This document shows positions 8,601 to 16,986 of a stretch of 64,000 nucleotides of DNA, piece after piece (position 1 is the first letter of the stretch; the number at the start of each line of letters is the position of its first letter). The notes below the pieces were generated by a model. That model worked only from the letters and a program-made list of their open reading frames with translations. It was not told the DNA's origin and ran no database searches. Source of the DNA: Myxococcales bacterium (GTDB lineage: Bacteria > Myxococcota_A > Polyangia > Haliangiales > Haliangiaceae); NCBI GenBank assembly GCA_016706545.1, contig JADJJK010000036.1, positions 1 through 64,000 of the forward strand. The letters run 5' to 3'. Both the position numbers and the translations under genes were made by a program.

Positions 8601-10831
8601 TCGGCCTCGGCACCCACCTGCTCGACAGCGCCGCCGCGTCGATGGAGCTCTTGACCGCGTACCTGCGCGCCGAGCGCCGCGATCTGTACGCCGAGTGCGG
8701 CGTCGGAGCCAGCGGCGCAGCGCACCAGCGAGTGTTCGGCCGCGCCGGCCGCCTGATGCGCCTCTCGGTGCTGCTCGAGAACGACGCCGCCGACGGGCAG
8801 GCGCTGGCCGGCCACCCGCCGGCCTGGCAAGAGCGTTACGACGCCTCGGCCCGCCTCCTGGCCGGGCGGCGCGCCGAGGCGGTGCGCGAGCTCGAGCTCG
8901 CGACCTCGTGTCGCAATCCGCTCGGCATCCACGACGACGACCTGCCGCTGTTCCACGGCCACGCCGTCGGCGCCACCGCCAAGTTCTTCGCCAGCTCGCG
9001 CTTGCTCACCGGCAAGGCACGCGAGGAGATCGGCGCCGCCACCGGCGAGCTCGAGTTGGCGCGCGCGGCCTGGCAGTCTCAGCGCGCCTCGTCGTTCCAG
9101 AACGCGGTGCTCGGCCCAGGCGAGCAGCTCCAGCGCCTGCAGAAGATCGAGAACGAGTACGAGGGCGTGCTGCGCCGGCTGTGTGGCGCACCCGCCAGCG
9201 GCACCCTGCTCGGCGGCTTCCGCAACGGCACCCTGACCATGGCCAACTGCTTCCTCAAGACCGAGGTCACCGGCTGCGGCGCCGTGGCCAGCCTGCCGCT
9301 CGGCAAGATCCCGGCGGCGTGCCTGCGCGGCCAGATCGGCGAGCAGATCATGGCGATCGGCGCCGCCGAGATCGACGCACGCAACGCCGAGAAGGCCTAC
9401 GACCGCGCCATCGCCCGCTACGACTCCGAGATGATGTTCTGCACCAGCCGCGCCGAGTTCTACGAAGAGAACCAGCATATCCGGCAGGAGCACGCGACAG
9501 CCCTGGCCAAGATCCGGGCGCGGCGCCGCACGCTGGGCATGTTCTCGTCCCTGCTGGGCTCGGTGGTCTCGCTCGCGGTCCCGTTCCTCTCGCCGGCCCA
9601 GAGCGATGGCGCCGGCGGGTTTCTCCCCAAGTTCGGGCCGCTGCAGGCCTTCAACTTCGCCGCCAGCCTCGCCGGGATGGCGCTCGGCCAAAAAGAGCAG
9701 CAGCTCGATGAGGAGGAGCAGCGGGAGAAGGAGGCCCACGAGCGCGTGATGGCGGCGCGCGCCGAGGCCGCCGCGCTGGCGAGCTGCTTCCACGAAGCCG
9801 ACAACCAGAAGTTCGCCATCGCCGCCGCCGCCGACATCATCACCCGCGCCTACCACGACACCAAGGCCTCCATGGTGCGGCTCGACAACCTGCAGAGCGA
9901 GGTGACCGCGGTGGTCGAGCAGGCCATCGGCGATCTCGAGCTCGAGGCCAAGATGGTCCGCGTGCTGCCGCACCACCACTTCTGGCTCGACGACCACATC
10001 GACGGGTACCGGCGGCACATGGCGTACGCGCAGCGCCTGACCTACCTCGCGGTGGTGGCGCTCGAGTACGAGTCGCAGCAGAGCTTCTCCCTGCGCGGCA
10101 CCGTGCTGGGGGCGCGCGTGCCGTCGCAGCTCCTGACCGTGGTCACCGCGGTGGAGGCGCGCCACGCGCCGCTCGAGGGCAGCGCCACGGTCGGCGAGTT
10201 CGCGCCGGTGCTGAGCGTGCGCGACGAGATCTTGCGCCTGGGCACCGCCGAGGCACCGCCTGGCTTCCCCCCGCTGACCCCCAAGGAGGCGCTGCGCGCC
10301 TACCTGCGCAGCGACGCCGCCAAGATCTACTACAACGGCCAGTACCTCGGCCGCGGGCTTCGCTTCGCGCTGCGCCCGCCAGCGTGGGCGCAGCTCTCGT
10401 GCGCCGAGCGCATCTGGCGCGTCACCGCCTCGCTGCAGGTAGACACCGCGCCGATCAACAACCCGCAGCTCACGCTGTGGCAAGAGAACGCCTTCGCCAG
10501 CCAGCGCTGCGGCACGCTCCCGGCCGAGCTGCGCGCCGCGCGCATCCGCCCGCACACCAACGTGCTCACCGGCGAGCACGCCACGTTCGGCGCGGCGTCG
10601 CAGTTCACCTCGCTGCAGCTCCCCGGGCTGAGCAACGCCTCGCGCAGCGATCTCGAGCACCTCGCCGAGGGCCAGCACTCGGGGCTGGCCGGCCGCGGCC
10701 TGTTCGGCAACTACGTCTTGCTGTTCCCGTCGGGGCAGTTCGACAACGAGGCGTTCCTCACCACCGTGGCCGACGTGCTCCTGCGCTTCGACCTGGTGCA
10801 GGTCTCTAACGCCGGCAGCCCGCAGCCGTAA
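5678..10831 (+). CDS. large LamG-containing lipoprotein, divergent TcA-like toxin subunit
   Basis: A 1717-residue protein. It starts with a lipoprotein-type signal ending LLFACGS (lipobox Cys near residue 28). Then come two Cys-rich modules (about 52-100 and 146-190) and a third small one (about 454-475), which look like disulfide knots; a LamG/concanavalin-like sandwich (about 723-935, beginning VAYWTFNQTLDGP); a long helical region (about 1100-1480) interrupted by hydrophobic segments at about 1288-1306 and 1325-1337; and a C-terminal beta region ending PSGQFDNEAFLTTVADVLLR. The helical text followed by a 'LP...D...I.DVll.lRf' ending is how the pore-forming and TcB-binding parts of TcA toxin subunits look. 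The LamG domain would take the receptor-binding place. The next gene is TcB/TcC-like, which supports this. The TcA relation is inference; secretion and LamG are better supported. Confidence 0.7.
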   Translation: MSLAVGSFVRLPPLPPWFAAFTALLFACGSPSEEPARARARPNLDELSLLKARPRACERDAQCPAGSHCDGERERCDWSCFGDSDCGDPGLACTPRGTCAPASEVRGDRSATVSSALSADTSQCQALPLPTRLGALDQLETDPVFCFDDSNCPCGAYCDNDATCRFDCKYDAPATPPFCEPGRECSPEGRCLTSSHSDDPQIVADLQLAPTTLTGNTAAAAVLIPVEVRIRAKLLAQLTTAQQVTIGFEVSDGAVPGPAARVRCAAAAPLASSCELGAGWQFGTDPDPQRSGPRTIWVELPQSSTPNEWTVTARSAWSDAPVSLEASAQPVIEPPHDTGAFAGDLTWPQAKGPPINLPVTAEITPTHVVLWEPSRLLLSSGLAIFSRDPGKATTVHWLRSDQPNAFPSQLEAIFDLTALTFSPDDESYAATFSLALGNGQGPIELVSELRYSGPAQLSSCGNGCAADETCYGGVNLCVPGPAADFAISADSAPLPTALPSALRESWRSQLTTLRNQYPSLFGGEDVVAMERAACFGSPSQSTAGFFGGDNATPSLAAKCADGTSQDVFPYLDRTTATVVDPFGAETFNLLDTCLADLAVAPSGPTTPANLLPQKQCVSVARYLLANTAYTQTSVLQPAARQVQNQLTRQWAMLHAMVARSAVREAEYDEAVLGQSGEGTNARLGLVADAVERGQRALLRAKRADSAEVAAAMAPDDRTLGRPVAYWTFNQTLDGPIDDVENPEGADYDLRITNLPSTLRNSKYLNISANVGTTCMTDRDVALPARHFSLSAYIGVGNPPAGYTLMEKVTTWEAFRVRVVTPGDRRRVEVLSQQRTVSGTFVTVAGAYFDIPAEGGFYAVVVDGSRYTLQHVRRNPTTGAPIVAEYQPYSVTGGGPTYGPAGRIALGCNVTQGLVMFDEIALWARPISLDRLRVAATEVTPGQTAPYITSGNVMTAAVVTLPPRALTLQATDEQVIGLGTHLLDSAAASMELLTAYLRAERRDLYAECGVGASGAAHQRVFGRAGRLMRLSVLLENDAADGQALAGHPPAWQERYDASARLLAGRRAEAVRELELATSCRNPLGIHDDDLPLFHGHAVGATAKFFASSRLLTGKAREEIGAATGELELARAAWQSQRASSFQNAVLGPGEQLQRLQKIENEYEGVLRRLCGAPASGTLLGGFRNGTLTMANCFLKTEVTGCGAVASLPLGKIPAACLRGQIGEQIMAIGAAEIDARNAEKAYDRAIARYDSEMMFCTSRAEFYEENQHIRQEHATALAKIRARRRTLGMFSSLLGSVVSLAVPFLSPAQSDGAGGFLPKFGPLQAFNFAASLAGMALGQKEQQLDEEEQREKEAHERVMAARAEAAALASCFHEADNQKFAIAAAADIITRAYHDTKASMVRLDNLQSEVTAVVEQAIGDLELEAKMVRVLPHHHFWLDDHIDGYRRHMAYAQRLTYLAVVALEYESQQSFSLRGTVLGARVPSQLLTVVTAVEARHAPLEGSATVGEFAPVLSVRDEILRLGTAEAPPGFPPLTPKEALRAYLRSDAAKIYYNGQYLGRGLRFALRPPAWAQLSCAERIWRVTASLQVDTAPINNPQLTLWQENAFASQRCGTLPAELRAARIRPHTNVLTGEHATFGAASQFTSLQLPGLSNASRSDLEHLAEGQHSGLAGRGLFGNYVLLFPSGQFDNEAFLTTVADVLLRFDLVQVSNAGSPQP

Positions 10832-10965
10832 CCGCTGCCGTCGCCGCTGTAGCCCGCCGCCGTTGCCGCGGCCGCGGACCTTGGCTTGACCACCTCGTGG
10901 CGGCGCGCCGGTCGGCGCTGCGCCGCCGGCGCCTCCTTCGTTTCCTCTTTCTCTCAGGAGTCCAC

Positions 10966-13900
10966 ATGCGACGTCATCGCCCTCCCCCCCTGGCTCGTCA
11001 CCGTCGAGCCTCCCTGCTCTTGGCCGGCCTCGGCGGCGTGCTGGCCAGCGCGCTCGCCGCGCCAGCGCACGCCGCGCGCCCCACCGCCGGGGCGCTCGAG
11101 GCCGATCGGCTCAAGCTGCCCTCGGGGCCCGCCTCGGTGCGCGGCCTGGCCGAGGAGCCGCAGGTCGATCCGTTCTACGCCCGCCTGGGCTACTCGGTCC
11201 CCATCGAGGTGCCCGAGGGCCTGGGCAAGCTGGCGCCGGCGCTGGCGATCGCGTACTCGGGCGCGCTGGGCAACGGCCCGCTCGGCATCGGCTGGGAGCT
11301 GGCCACCGCGCGCATCGAGCGCTCGCGTCGCCTCGGCGTGCCCTCGTTCACCAGCGCCGACGAGCTCGAGCTGTCCGGTCCGGTCGCCGGACGGCTGGTC
11401 GCGATCGGCGGCGGCGAGTACCGCGTCGAGGGCCATGGCCAGACCGTGCGCGTGCGCCAAGTCGGCAGCGGCTTCGAGGTCGATCTCGGCGATGGTCGAC
11501 GGCTGCGCCTGGGCAGCACCGCGGCGTCGCGCCACGAGGGCTCGCTGCCCGGTGGCCCGCTGCGCACCAGCGCCTGGCTGGTGGACGAAGAGACCAACAC
11601 CACCGGCGAGCGCGTGACCTATCAGTACACCGCCGACCAGGGCCAGGTGTATCTGGCGCGCGTGAGCTGGGGGCCCGGCGCCGTCTACGAGGTCACCCTC
11701 ACCTACGCGCCGCGCCCGGACGCGACCACCTCGTACCGCGAGGGGTTCCGGGTGGTCACCGCCCGACGACTGCAGGCGGTGCAGGTACACGCCTTCGCCA
11801 CCGAGCGCCGGGCCTATCACCTGACCTACGACGACTCGTTCCCGGTGTCGCGCCTCTCGCAGGTCGGCTCCACCGGGCGCGCCGGCGTCGGCGCCTGGCC
11901 GACGTTGACCTTCGACTACGCCACCACCTCGGCCGCGGCGGTCACGCCGATGCCGGGCGTCGGGTCGTGGCGCCTCAACGCCGCCGGCACCGTGCTGGTC
12001 GATCTCGACAGCGACGGCGCCGCCGATCTGCTCCAGCTCGCCGATGGCGGCCACTCCTACCGGCTCAACCAGAACGGCACCTTCGGCGCCGCCCTGCCGC
12101 TCACCGGCAACACCTCCTCCATCTCGGTGCTGCAGCTCCAGGACATCGACGGGGACGCGCGCGCCGACCTCTTGCTCGACACCGGCGCCGGCTGGTCGGT
12201 GTGGCGCTGGAGCAAGACCAAGTGGCTCCTGCAGCAAGGCACCTGGCCCGGCTCGAGCGGGCTGGCGCTCAAGAACCCGGCCACCACGCGCTTCGCCGAT
12301 CTCAACGGCGATGGCCTCATCGATGGCATCAAGTGGAACAACGACAACCTCTCGATCCACCAGGCCACCCGCACCGGCCTGTCGGCGCCGCGCCTGGTGC
12401 CCAAGATCGGCGGCGCGGTGCTGCCCACCCCCAGCGGGCGGTTCCTCGACACCAACGGCGATGGGCTCGATGACTACATGGTCGTGGCCGCCGATCGGCT
12501 CGACGTCTACCTCGGCCGCGGCGATGGCACCTTCGATGCCGCGGTGGCGCGCGCCTATCCGTTCGCGGGGAGCGCCAACCCCGACGATCTGCACCTGGCC
12601 GACCTCGACCGCGACGACCTGCTCGATCTGGTCCGCGTCGACCTCGGCACCGTGCGCTGGTTTCGCGGCCGCGCCGATGGCTCGTTCGCCACCACGCCGG
12701 TGACGGTGGCCAACCCGGAGCCGCTCGCCACCGACGTGGTGGTCACCATCGGTGACGTCAACGGCAACGGCTCGCAAGACGTGGTGTGGTCTTCCGCCAG
12801 CAACCTGTGGCGCCTCGATCTGGCCGGCGCCACCACCGCCGGCATGCTCACCCGCACCCGCAACGGCCTGGGCCTGGACGTCTCGTTCACCTATCGCTCG
12901 GCGCACTCGCTCTCGGTGGACGCGCGCGTGGCCAACGACCCCTGGCAGTACGAGGTGCCGCTCGCCATGCCGGTGCCGGTGCGCAAGCAGACCGTGCTCG
13001 GCCCCGGCGAGACCACGCGCCAGCTCGACTACCTGGTGCGCGACGGCTACTGGGACGCGGTGGAGCGCCGCTTCGGCGGCTTCCTCGGCACCATCGTCAC
13101 CACCTGGGGTGCCACGCCAGCGCAGACCAGCTCGGTGCAGACTCGCTATCACAACGGCACCGGCATCAACCGCCTGCTGCGCGGCAAGCCGCTCGTCGAG
13201 CAAGTCCGCAACGGCAGCGGCCAGCGCCTGTCCATCACCACCAACACCTGGGAGGCGATGCTTCCAACCGGCCTGCCCGACACGCCGCTGGCGCGCAAGG
13301 CGGTGCTGCGCGAGAGCCGCACCCGCTACGAGGAGGTGACCCCGATGCGCGAGTCGCGGGTGACCTACGAGTACGACGCGCTCGGCCGCCAGCGCCGCGC
13401 GGTGGACTACGGCCGTCTCGATCAGACCGGCGATGACTCCGTGCGCGAGACCACCTACGCCGACGACGCCACCTACTGGGTGCGCGATCTTCTGTGCGAA
13501 GACAAGGTGCTCACCCCCGGCGGCGTGGTGCTGTCGCACCGGCGGGTGCTGTACGGGGACCACACCACGACCCTGGCGCCGTGTGTGATCGGCAAGGGCT
13601 GGATGCGCAGCGAGCAGGCCTACCTCACCAGCGAGGCCCGCTTCGTCACGCTGCGCGCCATGAGCTACGACGCGCGCGGCAACGCGATCAGCGTCAAGGC
13701 CAAGGGGGTGGCTCGCGAGCTGAGCTATGACCCAAGCGGGCTGTTTCTCAGCACGGAGCGGGTGACGCTCGACGACGGCCGCCTGCTGACCTGGAGCGCC
13801 GTCACCGATCCGGTGCTGGGCGTGGTGACCGAGGTGGCCGAGCCCAACGGCCACCGCACCCGCGCGCGCTACGACAGCCTGGGCCGCCCCGTCGGGTTTG

Positions 13901-16900
13901 CGCTCGACGCGCGCCCCGACCACCTGGTGATGCAGTACGACTGGCAAGCGCCGTACCCCAAGACCACGCTGCTCGAGTTCGATGGCCCGCTCGCCGAGCT
14001 GGGCGCGCCGCCGGCGAGCTTTACCCCGGGCTCCCGGTGGCGGCAAACCGTGGAGGTGACCAACGGCCGCGGCGACGTGCGCTACCGCGCCAAGCGCCTG
14101 GACCTGGCGCAGTGGATCATCTCGGACTACCAGGAGCGCGATCCGGCGTCGCGCGTGGTGTTCCGCGGCCAGGCCACCCTGGCCAGCGCGCTCGAGCACG
14201 CGGCGCGCCCCGCCGGCATGATCGGGCAGAGCCTGACCTACGATCCGCTCGGGCGCATGCTGGAGCAGGTGTTGCCCACCGGCGCGCACCGTACCTATAC
14301 GTATGCGCCGTTCGAGCGCACGGTGAGCGAGGACGGCCTGGCCATGGTGCGCCACGTGCTCGATGGCAAGGGCCGCCTGGTGCGCACCGAGCGCCAGCAA
14401 GGCAGCGAGCAGCAGGCGGTGGACGCGGCCTACGACGCGGCCGGCCGCTTGACCCAGATGACGATCAACAGCGCGTTGACGCGCGCCTTCTCGTACGACA
14501 GCCTCGGCCGCCTGATCGCGACCACCGATCCGGATCTCGGACAGCAGGACATCGCCTACGACGACGCTGGCCGCGTGATCCTCGAGACCAACGCCACCGG
14601 TCAGTCCGTGTCCTACGGCTACGACGCGGCCGGCCGCTTGCTGACCCGCGACCTGGGCCCCGACCTGCGCTACCGCTTCCACTACGACGACGGCTACGAG
14701 TCCGGCGACAACCTGCTCGGCCGGCTGGCCTGGGTCGAGGAGCCCACCGGTCGCGTCGAGCTCTCGTACGACGAGGCCGGGCGCACGAGCTGGGCGAAGC
14801 GGACCGTCGACACGCGCAGCGCCTGGGAGCGCACGACGTACGCGCCCTCGGGCCTGGTGCTGTCGCGCACCTTCGACGATGGCCTGGCGCTGCCGCACAG
14901 CTACGACGCGGCCGGCCGGGTGATCGGCGTCGGCGGCTACTGGGCGGTGCAAGCCCAGGACGCATCCGGCGCCGTGCTCGCCGAGTCGTTCGGCAACGGC
15001 GCCAGCGCGGCCTACCAGCGCGACGCGCTGGGCCAGGTGGGGCGCGTCACCGTGCGCGACGCGCAGGCCGAGGCGGTGTACGACGTGGAGGTCACGCGCA
15101 ACGTGTGGCGCGCGATCAGCGCCGTCGTCGATCGCGATGGCGTGGGGCTCGATCACGACGCGACCTTCACCTACGACCCGTTCGCCCGCCTCACCGAGGC
15201 CACGCTGGGCCTCGCCGCGCCGTACCAGTTCTCGTACCAGTACGATGGCCTGCAGAACATGGTGGGGCGCAGCGCCGCCGGCCCCGCGCGGCTCGCGCTC
15301 CTCGACGGCTCGTATCGCTACGGCGAGAACGGCGCCGGGCCGCGCCAGCTCACCTCGGTGTTCGACAGCCAGGGCGCGCTCCATACCTTCACGTATGACG
15401 AGGCCGGGCGCCAGCGCACGCAGGACGGCTTGACCATGGAGTTCGACGCGCTCGACCAGCTCGTCAGGGTCACCGGCGCGCACAAGCTGCATGACGTGGT
15501 GCATGCCTACGGTTACGACGGCCTGCGCGTGCGCACCCAGGGACCCGACGGCACCACGCTGTGGTTCTCCGAGTCGATGTCGGAGCGCAACGGCGTGCGC
15601 GAGCACGATCTGGTGATCGGTGAGCGGGTGGTGGCGCGCATCGCGCTGGCCGAGATCGTTGGAGGCAAGAGCGCGGCGGCGGCGGCGATCGGCGGCGCGC
15701 TGGCGGCGCTGCCGTGGGCCGCGGCGCTCGCGCTGTGCGGCTACGTGGTGCTGGTGCCCGGGCGCCGGCGCCGCGCGCTGCGGCTGGGCGCGGTCGGCGC
15801 GGTGACCCTGCTGCTGGTCAACTGCACCGGCGGCGCCGGCCAAAGCCAGCGGACGAGCGCGTCGTGGATGTCGCATCGCGTGACCTACGTCCACCAGGGC
15901 TTTGGCGCCGGGCCCGCCCTGTTCACCGACGAGGCCGGCGCGCTGCTCGAGGAGCGACGCTACGAGCCGTTTGGCGAAGAGGTGGACGCGCGCCGCCAGT
16001 CGGGGGGCGGCTACGTGGTGGGCGCGCCCGATCTGGCGAGCCGGGATCTCAACTCGCTCAACAAGCGCACCGAGCCCACCACCGGCTGGTCGTATCACGG
16101 CGCGCGCTGGCTCGCCCCCGAGACCGGGCGCTGGCTCAGCGGTGATCCGCCGCTCAAGACCCCGGCCGCCTCGCAGCTCGCGGCGCCGTGGGGGCTGCAT
16201 CCGTACCAGTACGTGGATCAGAACCCGGTCCACTACTGGGACCCCGACGGCCACGACAAGAAGATCCTGCTGTTCATCGGCATCGGCGACACGCCCGAGG
16301 ACGAGGCCAACGCGCTCATCGCCCAGGTCGGCGCGCAGGGCGTCGTCGCGATTAGCAGCAACCACGGCGCCAGCTCGCTGGTGACCGAGGACAACCAGAG
16401 CTATGACCTGTCCACCACCCAGGGCATCGATCAGTTCAGCGCCGCGGTGGCGTTTCGCGGCACGAGCATCGCGGGCGCCATCCCTGCCAGCTTTCGCGCC
16501 GCGGCGATCTCGACGCTGCTCCAGAACTCCAACGAGATGTCGCGCGACGAGCTGGCGCAGGTGGTCTCGGTCTACGCCAGCGCGCAGCGCGGCGAGGTGG
16601 TCATCGAGCGGGTGGTGATCTCCGGCCACCACTTGCGCGGCGAGGACGACATCTGGAGCAGCTACGGCGACGCGCTGCATCGCAGCGAGCTCGCCACCTT
16701 GGCGACCCTGTTCCCCAAGGCGGCCGCCGGGGTCAAAGATCTGGGCTTCTCGAGCTGCAACACGCTCACCGGCAGGGCGGACTACCGGTCGGTCAAGCGC
16801 ATGTTCCCCAAGCTCGACACGGTGTGGGGCTACACCGGCTATAGTCCTGCCACCCATACCGGCGCCATCGAACACATGCAGCGCTGGGAACAGGCCACGC

Positions 16901-16986
16901 GCGACGAGCGCTCGCGGCTCAGCGGAGACGAAGCGGATGGCATCAGGAAATCGGACAATGTGCGGGTCAAGAACTACGGTCGCTAG
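10966..16986 (+). CDS. exported SpvB/FG-GAP/RHS protein (fused TcB-TcC-like toxin) with variable C-terminal domain
   Basis: A 2006-residue protein. The ATG at 10966 was chosen for its CAGGAG ribosome site and a signal peptide ending APAHA-A. Order: SpvB-type N-terminus (GNGPLGIGWEL, about residue 100); FG-GAP/VCBS calcium-loop repeats at about 340-620 (DLDSDGAADLL, DLNGDGLIDG, DVNGNGSQD); a TcdB-middle-like segment (GYWDAVERRFGGFLG); about a dozen YD repeats (YDSLGRL, YDAAGRL); an RHS core ending YQYVDQNPVHYWDPDG at residue 1762. Residues 1763-2006 are the variable toxin part. It contains VVISGHH (His1888) and LGFSSCNT (Cys1931), a clan CD peptidase-like pair. A hydrophobic insert sits at 1566-1625. 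In known Tc toxins the RHS shell encloses the C-terminal toxin and releases it by aspartyl autoproteolysis. The target is unknown. Confidence 0.85.
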   Translation: MRRHRPPPLARHRRASLLLAGLGGVLASALAAPAHAARPTAGALEADRLKLPSGPASVRGLAEEPQVDPFYARLGYSVPIEVPEGLGKLAPALAIAYSGALGNGPLGIGWELATARIERSRRLGVPSFTSADELELSGPVAGRLVAIGGGEYRVEGHGQTVRVRQVGSGFEVDLGDGRRLRLGSTAASRHEGSLPGGPLRTSAWLVDEETNTTGERVTYQYTADQGQVYLARVSWGPGAVYEVTLTYAPRPDATTSYREGFRVVTARRLQAVQVHAFATERRAYHLTYDDSFPVSRLSQVGSTGRAGVGAWPTLTFDYATTSAAAVTPMPGVGSWRLNAAGTVLVDLDSDGAADLLQLADGGHSYRLNQNGTFGAALPLTGNTSSISVLQLQDIDGDARADLLLDTGAGWSVWRWSKTKWLLQQGTWPGSSGLALKNPATTRFADLNGDGLIDGIKWNNDNLSIHQATRTGLSAPRLVPKIGGAVLPTPSGRFLDTNGDGLDDYMVVAADRLDVYLGRGDGTFDAAVARAYPFAGSANPDDLHLADLDRDDLLDLVRVDLGTVRWFRGRADGSFATTPVTVANPEPLATDVVVTIGDVNGNGSQDVVWSSASNLWRLDLAGATTAGMLTRTRNGLGLDVSFTYRSAHSLSVDARVANDPWQYEVPLAMPVPVRKQTVLGPGETTRQLDYLVRDGYWDAVERRFGGFLGTIVTTWGATPAQTSSVQTRYHNGTGINRLLRGKPLVEQVRNGSGQRLSITTNTWEAMLPTGLPDTPLARKAVLRESRTRYEEVTPMRESRVTYEYDALGRQRRAVDYGRLDQTGDDSVRETTYADDATYWVRDLLCEDKVLTPGGVVLSHRRVLYGDHTTTLAPCVIGKGWMRSEQAYLTSEARFVTLRAMSYDARGNAISVKAKGVARELSYDPSGLFLSTERVTLDDGRLLTWSAVTDPVLGVVTEVAEPNGHRTRARYDSLGRPVGFALDARPDHLVMQYDWQAPYPKTTLLEFDGPLAELGAPPASFTPGSRWRQTVEVTNGRGDVRYRAKRLDLAQWIISDYQERDPASRVVFRGQATLASALEHAARPAGMIGQSLTYDPLGRMLEQVLPTGAHRTYTYAPFERTVSEDGLAMVRHVLDGKGRLVRTERQQGSEQQAVDAAYDAAGRLTQMTINSALTRAFSYDSLGRLIATTDPDLGQQDIAYDDAGRVILETNATGQSVSYGYDAAGRLLTRDLGPDLRYRFHYDDGYESGDNLLGRLAWVEEPTGRVELSYDEAGRTSWAKRTVDTRSAWERTTYAPSGLVLSRTFDDGLALPHSYDAAGRVIGVGGYWAVQAQDASGAVLAESFGNGASAAYQRDALGQVGRVTVRDAQAEAVYDVEVTRNVWRAISAVVDRDGVGLDHDATFTYDPFARLTEATLGLAAPYQFSYQYDGLQNMVGRSAAGPARLALLDGSYRYGENGAGPRQLTSVFDSQGALHTFTYDEAGRQRTQDGLTMEFDALDQLVRVTGAHKLHDVVHAYGYDGLRVRTQGPDGTTLWFSESMSERNGVREHDLVIGERVVARIALAEIVGGKSAAAAAIGGALAALPWAAALALCGYVVLVPGRRRRALRLGAVGAVTLLLVNCTGGAGQSQRTSASWMSHRVTYVHQGFGAGPALFTDEAGALLEERRYEPFGEEVDARRQSGGGYVVGAPDLASRDLNSLNKRTEPTTGWSYHGARWLAPETGRWLSGDPPLKTPAASQLAAPWGLHPYQYVDQNPVHYWDPDGHDKKILLFIGIGDTPEDEANALIAQVGAQGVVAISSNHGASSLVTEDNQSYDLSTTQGIDQFSAAVAFRGTSIAGAIPASFRAAAISTLLQNSNEMSRDELAQVVSVYASAQRGEVVIERVVISGHHLRGEDDIWSSYGDALHRSELATLATLFPKAAAGVKDLGFSSCNTLTGRADYRSVKRMFPKLDTVWGYTGYSPATHTGAIEHMQRWEQATRDERSRLSGDEADGIRKSDNVRVKNYGR

